A stretch of 64,000 nucleotides of DNA from Niabella drilacis (GTDB lineage: Bacteria > Bacteroidota > Bacteroidia > Chitinophagales > Chitinophagaceae): assembly GCF_900101395.1 (NCBI RefSeq), contig NZ_FMZO01000003.1, forward strand, positions 248,001 through 312,000. The letters are read 5' to 3'. The notes beneath the pieces were generated by a model, which searched no databases, was not told the origin of the DNA, and worked only from the letters and a program-made list of their open reading frames with translations. Positions 1-7,962 of this stretch are shown here, piece by piece; within the stretch, counting starts at the first letter, position 1, and each line of letters opens with the position of its first letter. The translations under genes were made by a program, and so were the position numbers.

Positions 1-2
1 TG

Positions 3-173
3 CCCCCAAATCAGCGGGTATACCTGCTGGGGAGCACCACCCATGTGCAGGCCTATGTACTGGCCTGCGAAGCCCTGGGGATCCGGGTATCCGTATTGCC
101 GGATGCAGACCAGGCGCTGGTAAGGGGGCAACAGCAGCTCCTGCAAAATTACCGGGCATCCGGGGCTGAATAA
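3..173 (+). CDS. Partial C-terminus, possible 2-dehydro-3-deoxygalactonokinase
   Basis: An open frame runs in from the left edge and stops at 171-173, leaving 56 residues. The visible part has a pattern VYLLGS...Y..A...LGI, then a strand, then AL.RGQQQLL. This resembles the very C-terminus of 2-keto-3-deoxygalactonate kinases (DgoK) of Bacteroidota, where a VYL(C/G) strand precedes a helix and a final RGQ helix. No catalytic residue lies in the fragment, so the assignment is by resemblance only; another actin-fold sugar kinase is possible. The next gene starts 125 bases downstream on the same strand. Confidence 0.45.
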   Translation, partial: PPNQRVYLLGSTTHVQAYVLACEALGIRVSVLPDADQALVRGQQQLLQNYRASGAE

Positions 174-298
174 CAATTCCTGTTTTGATATGCTTTGGTT
201 GGGCAGGTGCCGGGGAAGACCCGTTCCCCGTATTTATAAAACCGGTTGCGGCACTTATTTCCCGTTGCTATTACCGGATTTCTTATTTTTAAATTAAA

Positions 299-997
299 AT
301 GAAAACAGCCTGGAAGCTTATTTTTATTGGCGTGCTGCTCCTGTATTTTGCCGGAATGGCCCTCCATAATGATGCCCTGCAGTTTTTCTTAAAACCCCTG
401 CTGGTAAGCACGCTGCTGGGGATTTTTATTTCAGAAACCGCCGGTATCGCTTCACCGTTTAAAAAGTGGATCATTGGGGCATTGGTATTCTCAGTTGGCG
501 GAGATACACTGTTGCTGTTTGCCAATAACAATGAACTATACTTTATCCTGGGATTGGTTTCCTTTCTGATGGCTCATGTTTGTTATATCCTGTGTTTTCA
601 TTTTATAAAAGTGAAGGAATCCGTTTCCGGCAAATGGCATACGGCCATTATTGTGGGGGTATATTATTTTTTTATTATGAGCTTTTTAATTCCTCACCTG
701 GGAGCATTGAAAATACCGGTGCTGATCTATGGGATGGTTATCAGCTTCATGCTATTACTTGCAATGCATTTATACGATCTTACAGATCATACCACTGCCC
801 GTACTATTTTGACCGGCGCCATTCTTTTTGTGGTTTCAGATTCAGTACTGGCCGTAAATAAATTTTACCGTCCTGCGCCCTGGGGCGGCTGGGCCATTAT
901 GGTTACGTATATGGGAGCGCAATGGCTGCTTGTAAAGGGCCTGATCCGTTATATCAAGCATCGCCGGTCTTCAGACAGTACTGCGGTGGTTCCTTAA
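299..997 (+). CDS. Lysoplasmalogenase family (YhhN) membrane protein
   Basis: A 232-residue, almost wholly hydrophobic protein with about eight predicted membrane segments. The family signature is visible: an early KPLL motif (about residue 33), then a segment with FSxxGDTLLL (about 65-72) followed by FxLGLxSFLxAHxxYIxxF (about 82-100). The YhhN/TMEM86 family contains lysoplasmalogenases that hydrolyse the vinyl-ether bond of lysoplasmalogen; bacterial members often have unknown substrates, so the activity is inferred from the family. The start ATG at 299 is followed directly by a membrane segment, and the length is normal for the family. No obvious terminator follows; the next gene is convergent, 40 bases away. 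Confidence 0.8.
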   Translation: MKTAWKLIFIGVLLLYFAGMALHNDALQFFLKPLLVSTLLGIFISETAGIASPFKKWIIGALVFSVGGDTLLLFANNNELYFILGLVSFLMAHVCYILCFHFIKVKESVSGKWHTAIIVGVYYFFIMSFLIPHLGALKIPVLIYGMVISFMLLLAMHLYDLTDHTTARTILTGAILFVVSDSVLAVNKFYRPAPWGGWAIMVTYMGAQWLLVKGLIRYIKHRRSSDSTAVVP

Positions 998-1037
998 CTT
1001 TAAGGGATCGGGGAACGGGGTGTTGCATAAACCTGCC

Positions 1038-1727
1038 TTATACACCCGTAAGGGCTGCCCGGAGCGTATTTTGCATTTTCCTGAGGCCATTGTCGAGCCA
1101 CAATTCGTACCAGTCCAGGAAAGATATTTTTCCCGTGTTGCCCAGTTCTACAGAGGGATAGATACCTCCGTCATTGATCCGGTCATCCGTCCACATATTT
1201 CCTTTTTCTTTGCCGTTCACGATCAGGCTTACCTGTACTCCACAGCCATAGTCGGCCAGGTAAAGCCGTCCCTGGTCATGTTCCGTTCCACTGATCAGGT
1301 CCCATTTCTTTTCAAAAAGCTGTTCTTCCAGCTGCTCGTTTCCAGCCTCACAGGCAGCATCCAATTGTGCATCCACGGCTTCCAGCTCTGCCTCCATATT
1401 CCATTTTTCCGTATGTGGAAACGGATGGGCCAGGTCAAAATACTGGTGATCTTCCAGGCCGGTATGATCAAAAAAACAGATGCGGGTCATTTCCAGCTGA
1501 CGTAAACCGTAAAAGGGACCCGCTCCGCCATCACCGATGGAGGTAAGGAATGCTGCATATCCTTCCGGCAATTGCACCTGGTGTGCTTTTTCAAATTCCC
1601 GGACCTGTGCCGGCCGTAGCACGGGGTTAAGCCGGTATTGATGGGTACCGGCCCCGAATAGTTCCCGTTTGATATCGGTATTACTGAGTTGCTCGAGTTT
1701 TACCCGAATTCTTTTTAATTGTTGCAT
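1038..1727 (-). CDS. SMI1/KNR4 (SUKH) family protein
   Basis: A soluble protein of 229 residues from ATG 1727; a TTG five codons upstream (1742) is the alternative start. The central part has the SUKH hallmark: a helix ending in LPEGYAAFL, then IGDGGAGPFYGL, the conserved glycine-rich turn of SMI1/KNR4 domains. After it come acidic, aromatic-rich strands (FDLAHPFPHTEKW). SUKH proteins in bacteria are often immunity proteins for polymorphic toxins but also occur alone; no toxin gene is adjacent, so an immunity role is not supported here. It converges on the lysoplasmalogenase-like gene. Confidence 0.75.
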   Translation of the reverse strand: MQQLKRIRVKLEQLSNTDIKRELFGAGTHQYRLNPVLRPAQVREFEKAHQVQLPEGYAAFLTSIGDGGAGPFYGLRQLEMTRICFFDHTGLEDHQYFDLAHPFPHTEKWNMEAELEAVDAQLDAACEAGNEQLEEQLFEKKWDLISGTEHDQGRLYLADYGCGVQVSLIVNGKEKGNMWTDDRINDGGIYPSVELGNTGKISFLDWYELWLDNGLRKMQNTLRAALTGV

Positions 1728-1987
1728 GTGTTTATTCACCAAATATTTAGGGTGAGGGCTATGATAATACCAACAATAACCAAGCCATTATTCTGCAATT
1801 AAGAGCGGCTTTGTGATACTGCAACGGCATAGGGAATGCCGGGAAGGGCCTCCTGCTTCAACACAAGATATTGCCTTTTATGTCAAAAAAAAGAGCGGGA
1901 CCTTTACAACAGGCCCCATCCCGGAGGATTATTTTGGCAAATTTTTAAGAAACGGTGGGGGATGGTTTTTTTAAACGATCTTTTTCG

Positions 1988-2054
1988 TACCTTTACGGTA
2001 GGTGTTTTTCATAGGTTAGCAACGGCTGATTGTTTTTACAATCGGCCTTTTTTT
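1988..2054 (+). ncRNA. Possible short RNA with orphan terminator
   Basis: In the 368-base gap between the SUKH gene and recQ, a terminator-like hairpin lies on the plus strand at 2024-2054: ten paired bases (one G-T wobble), a TTTT loop and seven Ts. No plus-strand gene ends here. About 30 bases upstream is TACCTTTA (1988-1995), seven of eight matches to the Bacteroidota -7 box, so an RNA of about 55 bases could be made. It could equally be a chance hairpin. The rest of the gap shows nothing recognisable. Confidence 0.25.
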
Positions 2055-2095
2055 ATATATGCCATACCCGCCGGCCGGCTGTAAGTTCCCTGTAT

Positions 2096-4012
2096 TTATT
2101 GCTTCCACCGGATTGTTCCGTCTTCCAGCATCTGGATCTTTTCCTCCCGCGTCAGAAAGTTGATCACCGTCCAGATATGCTCTTTTTCCGCACCCTGCAG
2201 CCGTGTCATCAGCTGGGGGATGGTACTGGGTTCCGTAAGTGTTTCCCGGATCCGGGATTGAATGGTTTCAAAGGCCTCGCGGGTAAGCTGGTTATTTCTT
2301 CTTTTTAAACAGTTGTCGCAAACACCGCAATCCTTTATCTGGTGATCGCCAAAATAGTTCCCGATCATTTTGCTGCGGCACCCTGTTTCATCGGTTACAT
2401 AGCGCTTCATTTGTGCTATCCGCTCTGTAAACAGCCGTTTCCGGGCCGTATAATTCTTCATATTGATCTGGAGTTCTGCAATCCGGACCCGGGTCCGGGT
2501 CAGCATCAGCTGCGGGTCTTCCTTGCGGGGCTGGTAGTCGATAATACCGTCTGCATCCAGCCGGAGCAATTGTTCCCTGATGAGTGAAGCGTCTGTTTTC
2601 ATCAGGTAGGCAATATAGCTTTCCGAAATACCGATGGGGTAATCATAAATGCCCTCATACGTTCTCAGGAGGGTTTTGACGAGGGGCTCTGAATCGGCAT
2701 GTGTGCCTTCGTATTCATACAATGTTTCTTTATATACTGTGAAGCGGACAGTGGCCGGTATAAATACCTGTTCATTAAACGTAAGCCAACCATCCTGCTC
2801 CAGGGCTTTAAGGCTGTAAACGGCTGTGGTTACATCCAGCCCGAATTTTTTAATGAAGTCTTTCAGGTCAAAATCATAGAATTCGCCGGGAGGTTCGTTT
2901 TCCGGCAATTGCAGGTAGTGCACCACGCTGCCATATACCCTGCGAATGGTTTCCATGTCGGGAAACCGCTGTTCCGGCATTTTTTCAAGTGCTTCCAGCT
3001 CTGCATCGCTGTACAGTAAAACGGCATAGGATTTTGTTCCATCCCTTCCCGCACGACCGGCTTCCTGGTAATAATTTTCCAGGCAATCCGGTACATCTGC
3101 GTGGATCACAACCCGTACATCGGGCTTGTCGATCCCCATGCCAAAGGCATTCGTGCATACGATCACCCGGGTCTTGTTCCGGATCCAGTCCTGTTGCTTA
3201 CGGGTGCGTTCTTCTGCGGGCAAACCGGCATTGTAATAGTCTGCCGCAATACCTTCCATCAGCAACAGGTCCCTGAGCTCTTTGGTATGCTTGCGTGTTT
3301 TACAGTAAATGATAGCCGTGCCCGGTACGTTCCCAAGCACCTCGGTGATCTTCCGGATCCGGCTGGCCACTTTAAAAACACTGTAAGACAGGTTGGGCCG
3401 TTCAAAAGACTGGCGAAAGACGGTGAAGGTATTCTGGCCTTCCGGTGATAACTTTTCGCAGATATCTTCCTGTACTTTGGGGGTGGCCGAGGCGGTAAGT
3501 GCTATTACCGGGATACCGGGCAGCTCTTCCCGCAGGCGGGCAATCCGGAGATAGGGTGGCCGGAAATCATAACCCCATTGGGAGATGCAATGGGCCTCGT
3601 CCACTGCAATAAGGTTAACGCCCAATGCGGGCAGGTATTCTTTAAATAAATTCGTTTCCAGCCGCTCGGGAGAAACGTACAGGAATTTGCAGTTGCTGTG
3701 TGCCGCGGTTTTGAGTACATGGATCACTTCTTTGCGCGACATGCCGGTATGGATGGCAAAGGCGGTGATGTTTTTTTTACGCAGGTTCTGCACCTGGTCA
3801 TTCATCAGGGCGATTAACGGAGAGATCACCAGGCAGAGCCCTTCTTTGTAGAGGCCGGGCACCTGGTAACAGAGCGATTTTCCGCCGCCGGTAGGCATCA
3901 GCGCCAGGACATCCTTTCCTTTAACGGCTGCCTGAACGATCTCTGACTGCAAAGGGCGAAAATGATCATAACCAAAATACTCCTTTAAAATTTCCCGCAA
4001 CGCCTGTTCCAT
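2096..4012 (-). CDS. recQ: ATP-dependent DNA helicase RecQ
   Basis: A 638-residue superfamily 2 helicase, close to the usual RecQ length (about 610). Walker A (MPTGGGKSLCYQ, about 39-50), the DEAH box (D138-E-A-H141, inside the RecQ pattern VDEAHCISQWGYDFRP) and motif VI (QEAGRAGRDG) are all present. The zinc-binding segment is visible as CRSKMIGNYFG followed by CGVCDNC, then a winged-helix-like RQC region. The protein unwinds DNA 3'-5' in recombinational repair. It appears monocistronic: a perfect TAACTTTG box lies 54 bases upstream of the ATG. Its last helix ends at the stop without an HRDC domain of normal length. Confidence 0.96.
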   Translation of the reverse strand: MEQALREILKEYFGYDHFRPLQSEIVQAAVKGKDVLALMPTGGGKSLCYQVPGLYKEGLCLVISPLIALMNDQVQNLRKKNITAFAIHTGMSRKEVIHVLKTAAHSNCKFLYVSPERLETNLFKEYLPALGVNLIAVDEAHCISQWGYDFRPPYLRIARLREELPGIPVIALTASATPKVQEDICEKLSPEGQNTFTVFRQSFERPNLSYSVFKVASRIRKITEVLGNVPGTAIIYCKTRKHTKELRDLLLMEGIAADYYNAGLPAEERTRKQQDWIRNKTRVIVCTNAFGMGIDKPDVRVVIHADVPDCLENYYQEAGRAGRDGTKSYAVLLYSDAELEALEKMPEQRFPDMETIRRVYGSVVHYLQLPENEPPGEFYDFDLKDFIKKFGLDVTTAVYSLKALEQDGWLTFNEQVFIPATVRFTVYKETLYEYEGTHADSEPLVKTLLRTYEGIYDYPIGISESYIAYLMKTDASLIREQLLRLDADGIIDYQPRKEDPQLMLTRTRVRIAELQINMKNYTARKRLFTERIAQMKRYVTDETGCRSKMIGNYFGDHQIKDCGVCDNCLKRRNNQLTREAFETIQSRIRETLTEPSTIPQLMTRLQGAEKEHIWTVINFLTREEKIQMLEDGTIRWKQ

Positions 4013-4065
4013 AGATTTTGATCTTCTTATAACCTTTATTGCTGATCCCCCGTTCGTTCACTATT

Positions 4066-4073
4066 CAAAGTTA
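4066..4073 (-). promoter_or_regulatory. -7 box for recQ
   Basis: Read on the minus strand this is TAACTTTG, a perfect TAnnTTTG. It would give a leader of about 50 bases before the recQ ATG at 4012. No clear TTTG (-33) element was found at the expected distance, so the call rests on the -7 box and its position. Confidence 0.45.
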
Positions 4074-4238
4074 CACGGATTTTTTAAATGGCGGAGGCGG
4101 GTATTTTACGGAAACGGTAATGTTTTTATAAAAACAGATCGTTCTCTTTCCCGCAAACCCCGGTTTTCCGGGCGGGGGCTTCCGGTCTTTTAGCTGGATG
4201 GTTGTCCGTCGTGATTTTTAAGCGGATTAAAGAAGGGA

Positions 4239-4316
4239 GCCCCTTCCCGGGGCAAATGAACCCGGCCGCAGCAGGTAGGGTGGCGGTCCCTGTCATTTGT
4301 TTCAACAGCCGGGTTC
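4239..4316. repeat. Interleaved inverted repeats between copper ATPase gene and recQ
   Basis: Three complementary pairs occur within 78 bases: GCCCC/GGGGC (4239-4243 with 4249-4253), CAAATGA/TCATTTG (4253-4259 with 4293-4299) and GAACCCGGC/GCCGGGTTC (4258-4266 with 4308-4316). The last two are interleaved in the order A-B-A'-B', sharing two bases, so they form either two alternative stems or a pseudoknot-like fold. No T-tract adjoins, so this is not a standard terminator. It lies 3' of the P-type ATPase gene and 5' of recQ, both minus strand. The rest of 4013-4388 shows no gene. Confidence 0.5.
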
Positions 4317-4388
4317 AACGTTGGTACGATCGCTGATGGCTAAAGATGGCGCTCAATCCTCAAAGTTTCGGCGCTCAAATTTCAATTC

Positions 4389-6542
4389 TTATACCACTTT
4401 CTTTACCATTAGCCTGCCGCTGTTGAGCGCCAGCACTACATCGCTGAAGGCCATGATCAGTGCGCCGAACATGGGCGTGAGCAGCCCGATGGCCGCTACC
4501 GGGATGGCCACAATATTATAGGAGAAGGCCCAGAAAAGATTTTCCTTTATTGTTTTGTACGTGTGCCGGCCCAGGCCCATAGCCAGGGGCAGGTTCTTTA
4601 GACCGTGATTGGTGAGCACTACCTGCGCGGTTTGCAGGGCAATCTGCGAGGCATCGCTCATGCTGATGCCGATGGTAGCCTTTGCCAGCGCCGGGGCGTC
4701 ATTGATGCCGTCGCCGACCATGGCAGTGGGCACTTCCGCATTTTTTTCACCGATGATCTGTAACTTTTCCCCGGGGGTCTTTTCGGCGATCACCTCATCG
4801 ATCCCCAGTTCATCCGCGATCTGTCTGGCCTTTGAGAGACGGTCGCCGCTCAGCAGAATGGTTTTAATATTTTTGCTATGAAAATAGTTGATGACCGTTT
4901 TTGCTTCCTGCCGCAATTCATCCTTCAGATCGATCGTGCCGATCAGTTGCCGGTTGCGGGTGATGTAAATATTGTGATGGTCGGTGCCTGTTTGCCCGCC
5001 GCTGATCTCAAAGGAGCCCGCTCCATATTCGATTCCTTCCTTATCGGTGGCAAACATGCCTTTGCCTTTTTCTTCTTTTATTTGTTTCCAGCGGATCTCA
5101 TTCCTGGTTTTCCAGGTGCGGGTGATGCTTTTGGCAATAGGGTGATTGGAATATTTTTCCAGTGAATACACAATGTTCTTAAATGCGTCTTCGGAGATAT
5201 TGTTATCCAGTATCTGAAAACCGGCAATGGTAAAATTTCCGGTGGTAAGGGTACCGGTTTTGTCAAACACCACCTGGCGGATATCCTTAAAGTTTTCAAG
5301 GCTGGTAGCATTGCGGAACAGTACCCCGTTGCGTGCGCCACGCCCCAGCCCAACGGCAATGGCGGCCGGTGTGGCCAGTCCCATTGCACAGGGGCAGGCG
5401 ATCACCAGTACGGCAATGGCCCGCATCAATGCAGGGGTAAAATCCTGGAGGACGAACCAGTTGATGATAAACGTAAGGAAGGCAATGCCAATGACCAGGG
5501 GCACAAAAACAGCGCTGATCTTATCGGCCATTTGCTGTACGGGCGGTTTTTCTCCCTGGGCTTCGCTCACCAGGTTGATGATGCCGGCCATAACCGTATC
5601 TTTTCCAACCGCTGTTACCTGGGCCTTTACGGTGCCGTCTGCCATGATACTGCCGCCGATCAGCTGATCTTTTGATTGCTTTTTTACAGGAACACTTTCC
5701 CCGGTAATGATCGCTTCGTTTACATGGGCATCGCCCCACAGGATCTTACAGTCTGCCGGTACCTGCTCGCCGCTTTTGATGAGGATCAGGTCACCGGTAC
5801 GCAGGGCGCTGCTTTCTATGGGAAAGATGTTTTCATTGTGCTCCTGGTCATAGGCGATCATATTGGCCATGATCACCTGTGTTTGCGCCAGTTTTTTTAA
5901 TTGTGCCTGGGTGGAGGAAACCGTATGTTCTTCCATATAATTACCCAGGAATACCAGGGTGATCACTGTGGCCGCCGTTTCGTAAAAGATATAGTCATGC
6001 TGTCCGGTCAGTGTTCCGTATAAGCTATAGATGAATGCCGCGAGGGCGCCAATGGTTACCAGCACGTTCATATTGGGCATCCGGTTGCGGATGCTTTTAA
6101 TGGCACTGACGCCGAAGTATGACATTCCTGTGGCAAGCACGGGCAGGGTAAGGGCAAACTGGATCCAGGGCTGCATCAGCCAGGAATGCTGAAGTGCCGG
6201 TATCATATGCAGCATCAACACCAGGGTAAAAGGCAAACAAAACCAGAAACGCTGCATATGGGTCTTTAACCAGCCGCCCCGTTTCCCATGGTCGTGATCC
6301 TGTGCATGCTGATGGGCCTGCGCTTCATTGTGATCAAGTACGGTGTAGCCCAGGCCGGTGAGCCCCTTCGATAATACTGACTGGCTCTTTTGCCCTTTGA
6401 GCTCAAAACTAACATCCCCGGTGGCAAAGTTCACCTTTACGTTTTCCATGCCTTCCCTTTCCAGGTACTTGTTAATGGTGAGCGCACAGGTAGGACAGTC
6501 CATGCCTGTTACTTTCCATTGGATCTTTTCTGCAGTTTCCAT
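4389..6542 (-). CDS. copA: Copper-type P1B ATPase
   Basis: A 717-residue heavy-metal P-type ATPase. It has one N-terminal HMA domain with GMDCPTCA (C16, C19), a His-rich linker (71-85), paired N-terminal membrane helices, the A-domain TGES motif, the metal-binding CPC (C383, C385), DKTGTLT with phospho-acceptor D427, and GDGINDAPALA. TM7 carries the YN pair typical of Cu(I) pumps, while TM8 has MAFSD where classical CopA has MxxxSS; this variant is probably still copper-selective but that is inference. It would export Cu(I) across the inner membrane. A perfect -7 box lies four bases upstream of the ATG, with palindromes behind it. Divergent from the next small membrane gene. Confidence 0.92.
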   Translation of the reverse strand: METAEKIQWKVTGMDCPTCALTINKYLEREGMENVKVNFATGDVSFELKGQKSQSVLSKGLTGLGYTVLDHNEAQAHQHAQDHDHGKRGGWLKTHMQRFWFCLPFTLVLMLHMIPALQHSWLMQPWIQFALTLPVLATGMSYFGVSAIKSIRNRMPNMNVLVTIGALAAFIYSLYGTLTGQHDYIFYETAATVITLVFLGNYMEEHTVSSTQAQLKKLAQTQVIMANMIAYDQEHNENIFPIESSALRTGDLILIKSGEQVPADCKILWGDAHVNEAIITGESVPVKKQSKDQLIGGSIMADGTVKAQVTAVGKDTVMAGIINLVSEAQGEKPPVQQMADKISAVFVPLVIGIAFLTFIINWFVLQDFTPALMRAIAVLVIACPCAMGLATPAAIAVGLGRGARNGVLFRNATSLENFKDIRQVVFDKTGTLTTGNFTIAGFQILDNNISEDAFKNIVYSLEKYSNHPIAKSITRTWKTRNEIRWKQIKEEKGKGMFATDKEGIEYGAGSFEISGGQTGTDHHNIYITRNRQLIGTIDLKDELRQEAKTVINYFHSKNIKTILLSGDRLSKARQIADELGIDEVIAEKTPGEKLQIIGEKNAEVPTAMVGDGINDAPALAKATIGISMSDASQIALQTAQVVLTNHGLKNLPLAMGLGRHTYKTIKENLFWAFSYNIVAIPVAAIGLLTPMFGALIMAFSDVVLALNSGRLMVKKVV

Positions 6543-6546
6543 GGTA

Positions 6547-6620
6547 CAAAATTACTGCAACAGGAAAAGGGAACAGGTCCGGATCCGGACTTTTATTAAA
6601 ACCTTGTTGCAGAATGCAAC
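6547..6620 (-). promoter_or_regulatory. Promoter and palindromes of the copper ATPase gene
   Basis: On the minus strand TAATTTTG (6554-6547) is a perfect -7 box only four bases before the ATG, so the message may be leaderless. Further upstream are two palindromes: GTCCGGATCCGGAC (6577-6590, perfect, 14 bp) and GTTGCA-gaa-TGCAAC (6606-6620). A third TGCAAC half-site lies at 6556-6561, directly beside the box. This is the arrangement expected for a metal-responsive operator, but no metalloregulator gene is in the window. Confidence 0.5.
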
Positions 6621-6627
6621 TCTTTTA

Positions 6628-6658
6628 TTGTAACGCGGTTTCAAAAAGCCTAATTTTA
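6628..6658 (+). promoter_or_regulatory. Promoter for the CBU_0592-like gene
   Basis: TTG at 6628-6630, a 20-base spacer and TAATTTTA at 6651-6658 (seven of eight -7 matches) fit a Bacteroidota promoter pointing at the gene starting at 6702 or 6738. It shares the intergenic region with the divergent copper ATPase promoter. Confidence 0.4.
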
Positions 6659-6701
6659 TGACCGGAATACCAAATTGTGAAACCAGCTCCAATAAAGGAT
6701 C

Positions 6702-6977
6702 ATGTTGTATGACTTTCTTTTTTTGTCGGGGGATAAAATGTCCTCGACGGTAGGCTGGGTGGGCAGCATTGCTTACCTGCTGGCCTACCTGTTTTTAAGT
6801 CTGAACAAATTAAAAGTAGAAAGACCAACATATCATTTACTGAACCTGGTAGGGGCACTGGGGCTGATCCTGCATGCGCTGGATCTGCATGACTATCCCA
6901 ACCTGGTGGTAAATATGGCATGGGGGATCATTGCCGTTACCGCGGTGGTGTTTATCATCAGGAGGCGGCTGAAGTAG
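6702..6977 (+). CDS. Small CBU_0592-like membrane protein
   Basis: A 91-residue protein with three hydrophobic segments. The sequence after residue 20 (Y LLAYLFLSLNKL, then YHLLNLVGALGLI, then NMAWGIIA) matches the general pattern of the CBU_0592 domain: a conserved YHLLNxxGA turn and a late NxxW. Function is unknown. The start may be the second ATG at 6738, which would give 79 residues and place the first membrane segment nearer the N-terminus. The 3' end overlaps the convergent TetR gene by 20 bases. Confidence 0.7.
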   Translation: MLYDFLFLSGDKMSSTVGWVGSIAYLLAYLFLSLNKLKVERPTYHLLNLVGALGLILHALDLHDYPNLVVNMAWGIIAVTAVVFIIRRRLK

Positions 6978-7569
6978 CGAAGTTCAGCAATCCAAGGGCC
7001 CGCTTTTTATACGTACTTAATTTTTTTTCATACTCGGCCTTGTCGCTTACAAGGCTCAGGTAATAATATGCCCCGTCCACCAGGATGAATACCAGGTCGG
7101 CAACCGCTGCTGTATTTTTGACCTGCAGGTACCCGTTTTCATTGCAGTCGATGATCAGGGTCTCCAGGTTTTTGCGAAGGCTGTCCAGCAACAGCTTGTA
7201 TTTTTTCTTAATGGTCTTATCCCTGAAGGTAAGCGAATAGCAGCTGTAGGAAACGCTGTCATCAAAAAGGGTATTCCATTTATGGGAGAATATATTATCA
7301 ATAACGGCCAGCAGTTTCCGTTTCGGATGGTGCTGGCAGGCCTCCGGCACATCGAAGATCAGCAGGTAGCGGTCCAGGATGTATTCTACAAGTCCATATA
7401 CCAGGTGCTCCTTGGTCTTAAAATAGTGGATCACCAGGCTGGGATTGATCTTTAACAGGTCGGCCGTTTTTGCAATGGAGGCGTTTTCCAATCCTTCCTT
7501 TTTGGCCAGTTTATAAAAGGCCTTGATGATCTGTTTCTGACGGGTTTCTTTAAGACTTTTGCGCCCCAT
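6958..7569 (-). CDS. TetR/AcrR family transcriptional regulator
   Basis: A 203-residue one-component repressor-type protein. The N-terminal 55 residues form the TetR helix-turn-helix: the basic start GRKSLKETRQ, the ALYK-like helix AFYKLAKKEG, then ASIAKTADLLKINPSLVIHYF with the typical HYFKTKEHL recognition end. The remaining all-helical domain binds an unknown ligand. A perfect TATATTTG box (7580-7587, minus strand) lies ten bases before the ATG. An inverted repeat at 7789-7809, between this gene and the divergent SusC gene, is a candidate operator, so it might control itself and the SusCD locus; that is inference. Confidence 0.88.
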   Translation of the reverse strand: MGRKSLKETRQKQIIKAFYKLAKKEGLENASIAKTADLLKINPSLVIHYFKTKEHLVYGLVEYILDRYLLIFDVPEACQHHPKRKLLAVIDNIFSHKWNTLFDDSVSYSCYSLTFRDKTIKKKYKLLLDSLRKNLETLIIDCNENGYLQVKNTAAVADLVFILVDGAYYYLSLVSDKAEYEKKLSTYKKRALGLLNFATSAAS

Positions 7570-7579
7570 GCTTTTTAGT

Positions 7580-7587
7580 CAAATATA
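7580..7587 (-). promoter_or_regulatory. -7 box for the TetR gene
   Basis: Minus-strand TATATTTG, a perfect TAnnTTTG, ends ten bases before the ATG at 7569. It implies a very short leader of about six bases. No convincing -33 element was seen. Confidence 0.45.
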
Positions 7588-7739
7588 AGTGAAATATATG
7601 CTTGTTTGCTTCCGGGGGGAGGCGGTTATAAAAAAGAAGATCATAGCGCGTCATCGGTTTTTACCTTTTTTCATACCCGCCATATTGCGGAAGCTGTTGC
7701 AACAAATTTAAAGATACCGTTGTAAAAAGAGACGTTGGT

Positions 7740-7809
7740 GCAACCGGTTGCGCAGATTTTCAAAAAAAATAAATTAATTAAACATTCATTCAATAAATTG
7801 CATATTGAA
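7740..7809. repeat. Palindromes in the tetR-susC intergenic region
   Basis: Two symmetric elements lie between the divergent TetR and SusC genes: GCAACCGGTTGC (7740-7751, perfect 12 bp) and TTCAAT-n9-ATTGAA (7789-7794 with 7804-7809). The second has the size and symmetry of a TetR-family operator. The rest of 7570-7962 is AT-rich with no gene. Confidence 0.4.
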
Positions 7810-7933
7810 AGAAATGCCATCCGCTGTAATGCTTGCCAGTACTACATATGATGCTATTTTGATGATTTCCTGTGCTTTTTTGATCCATGTAAAAGGTAAC
7901 ATTAACATAATAGTAATACGTCTCAATTCTAAA

Positions 7934-7941
7934 TAGTTTTG
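7934..7941 (+). promoter_or_regulatory. -7 box for susC
   Basis: TAGTTTTG is a perfect TAnnTTTG, 21 bases upstream of the ATG at 7963. This supports the ATG rather than the upstream in-frame TTG at 7939, which lies inside the box. A -33 TTTG is not evident. Confidence 0.45.
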
Positions 7942-7962
7942 ACAACTCAAAAACAAATCGCT

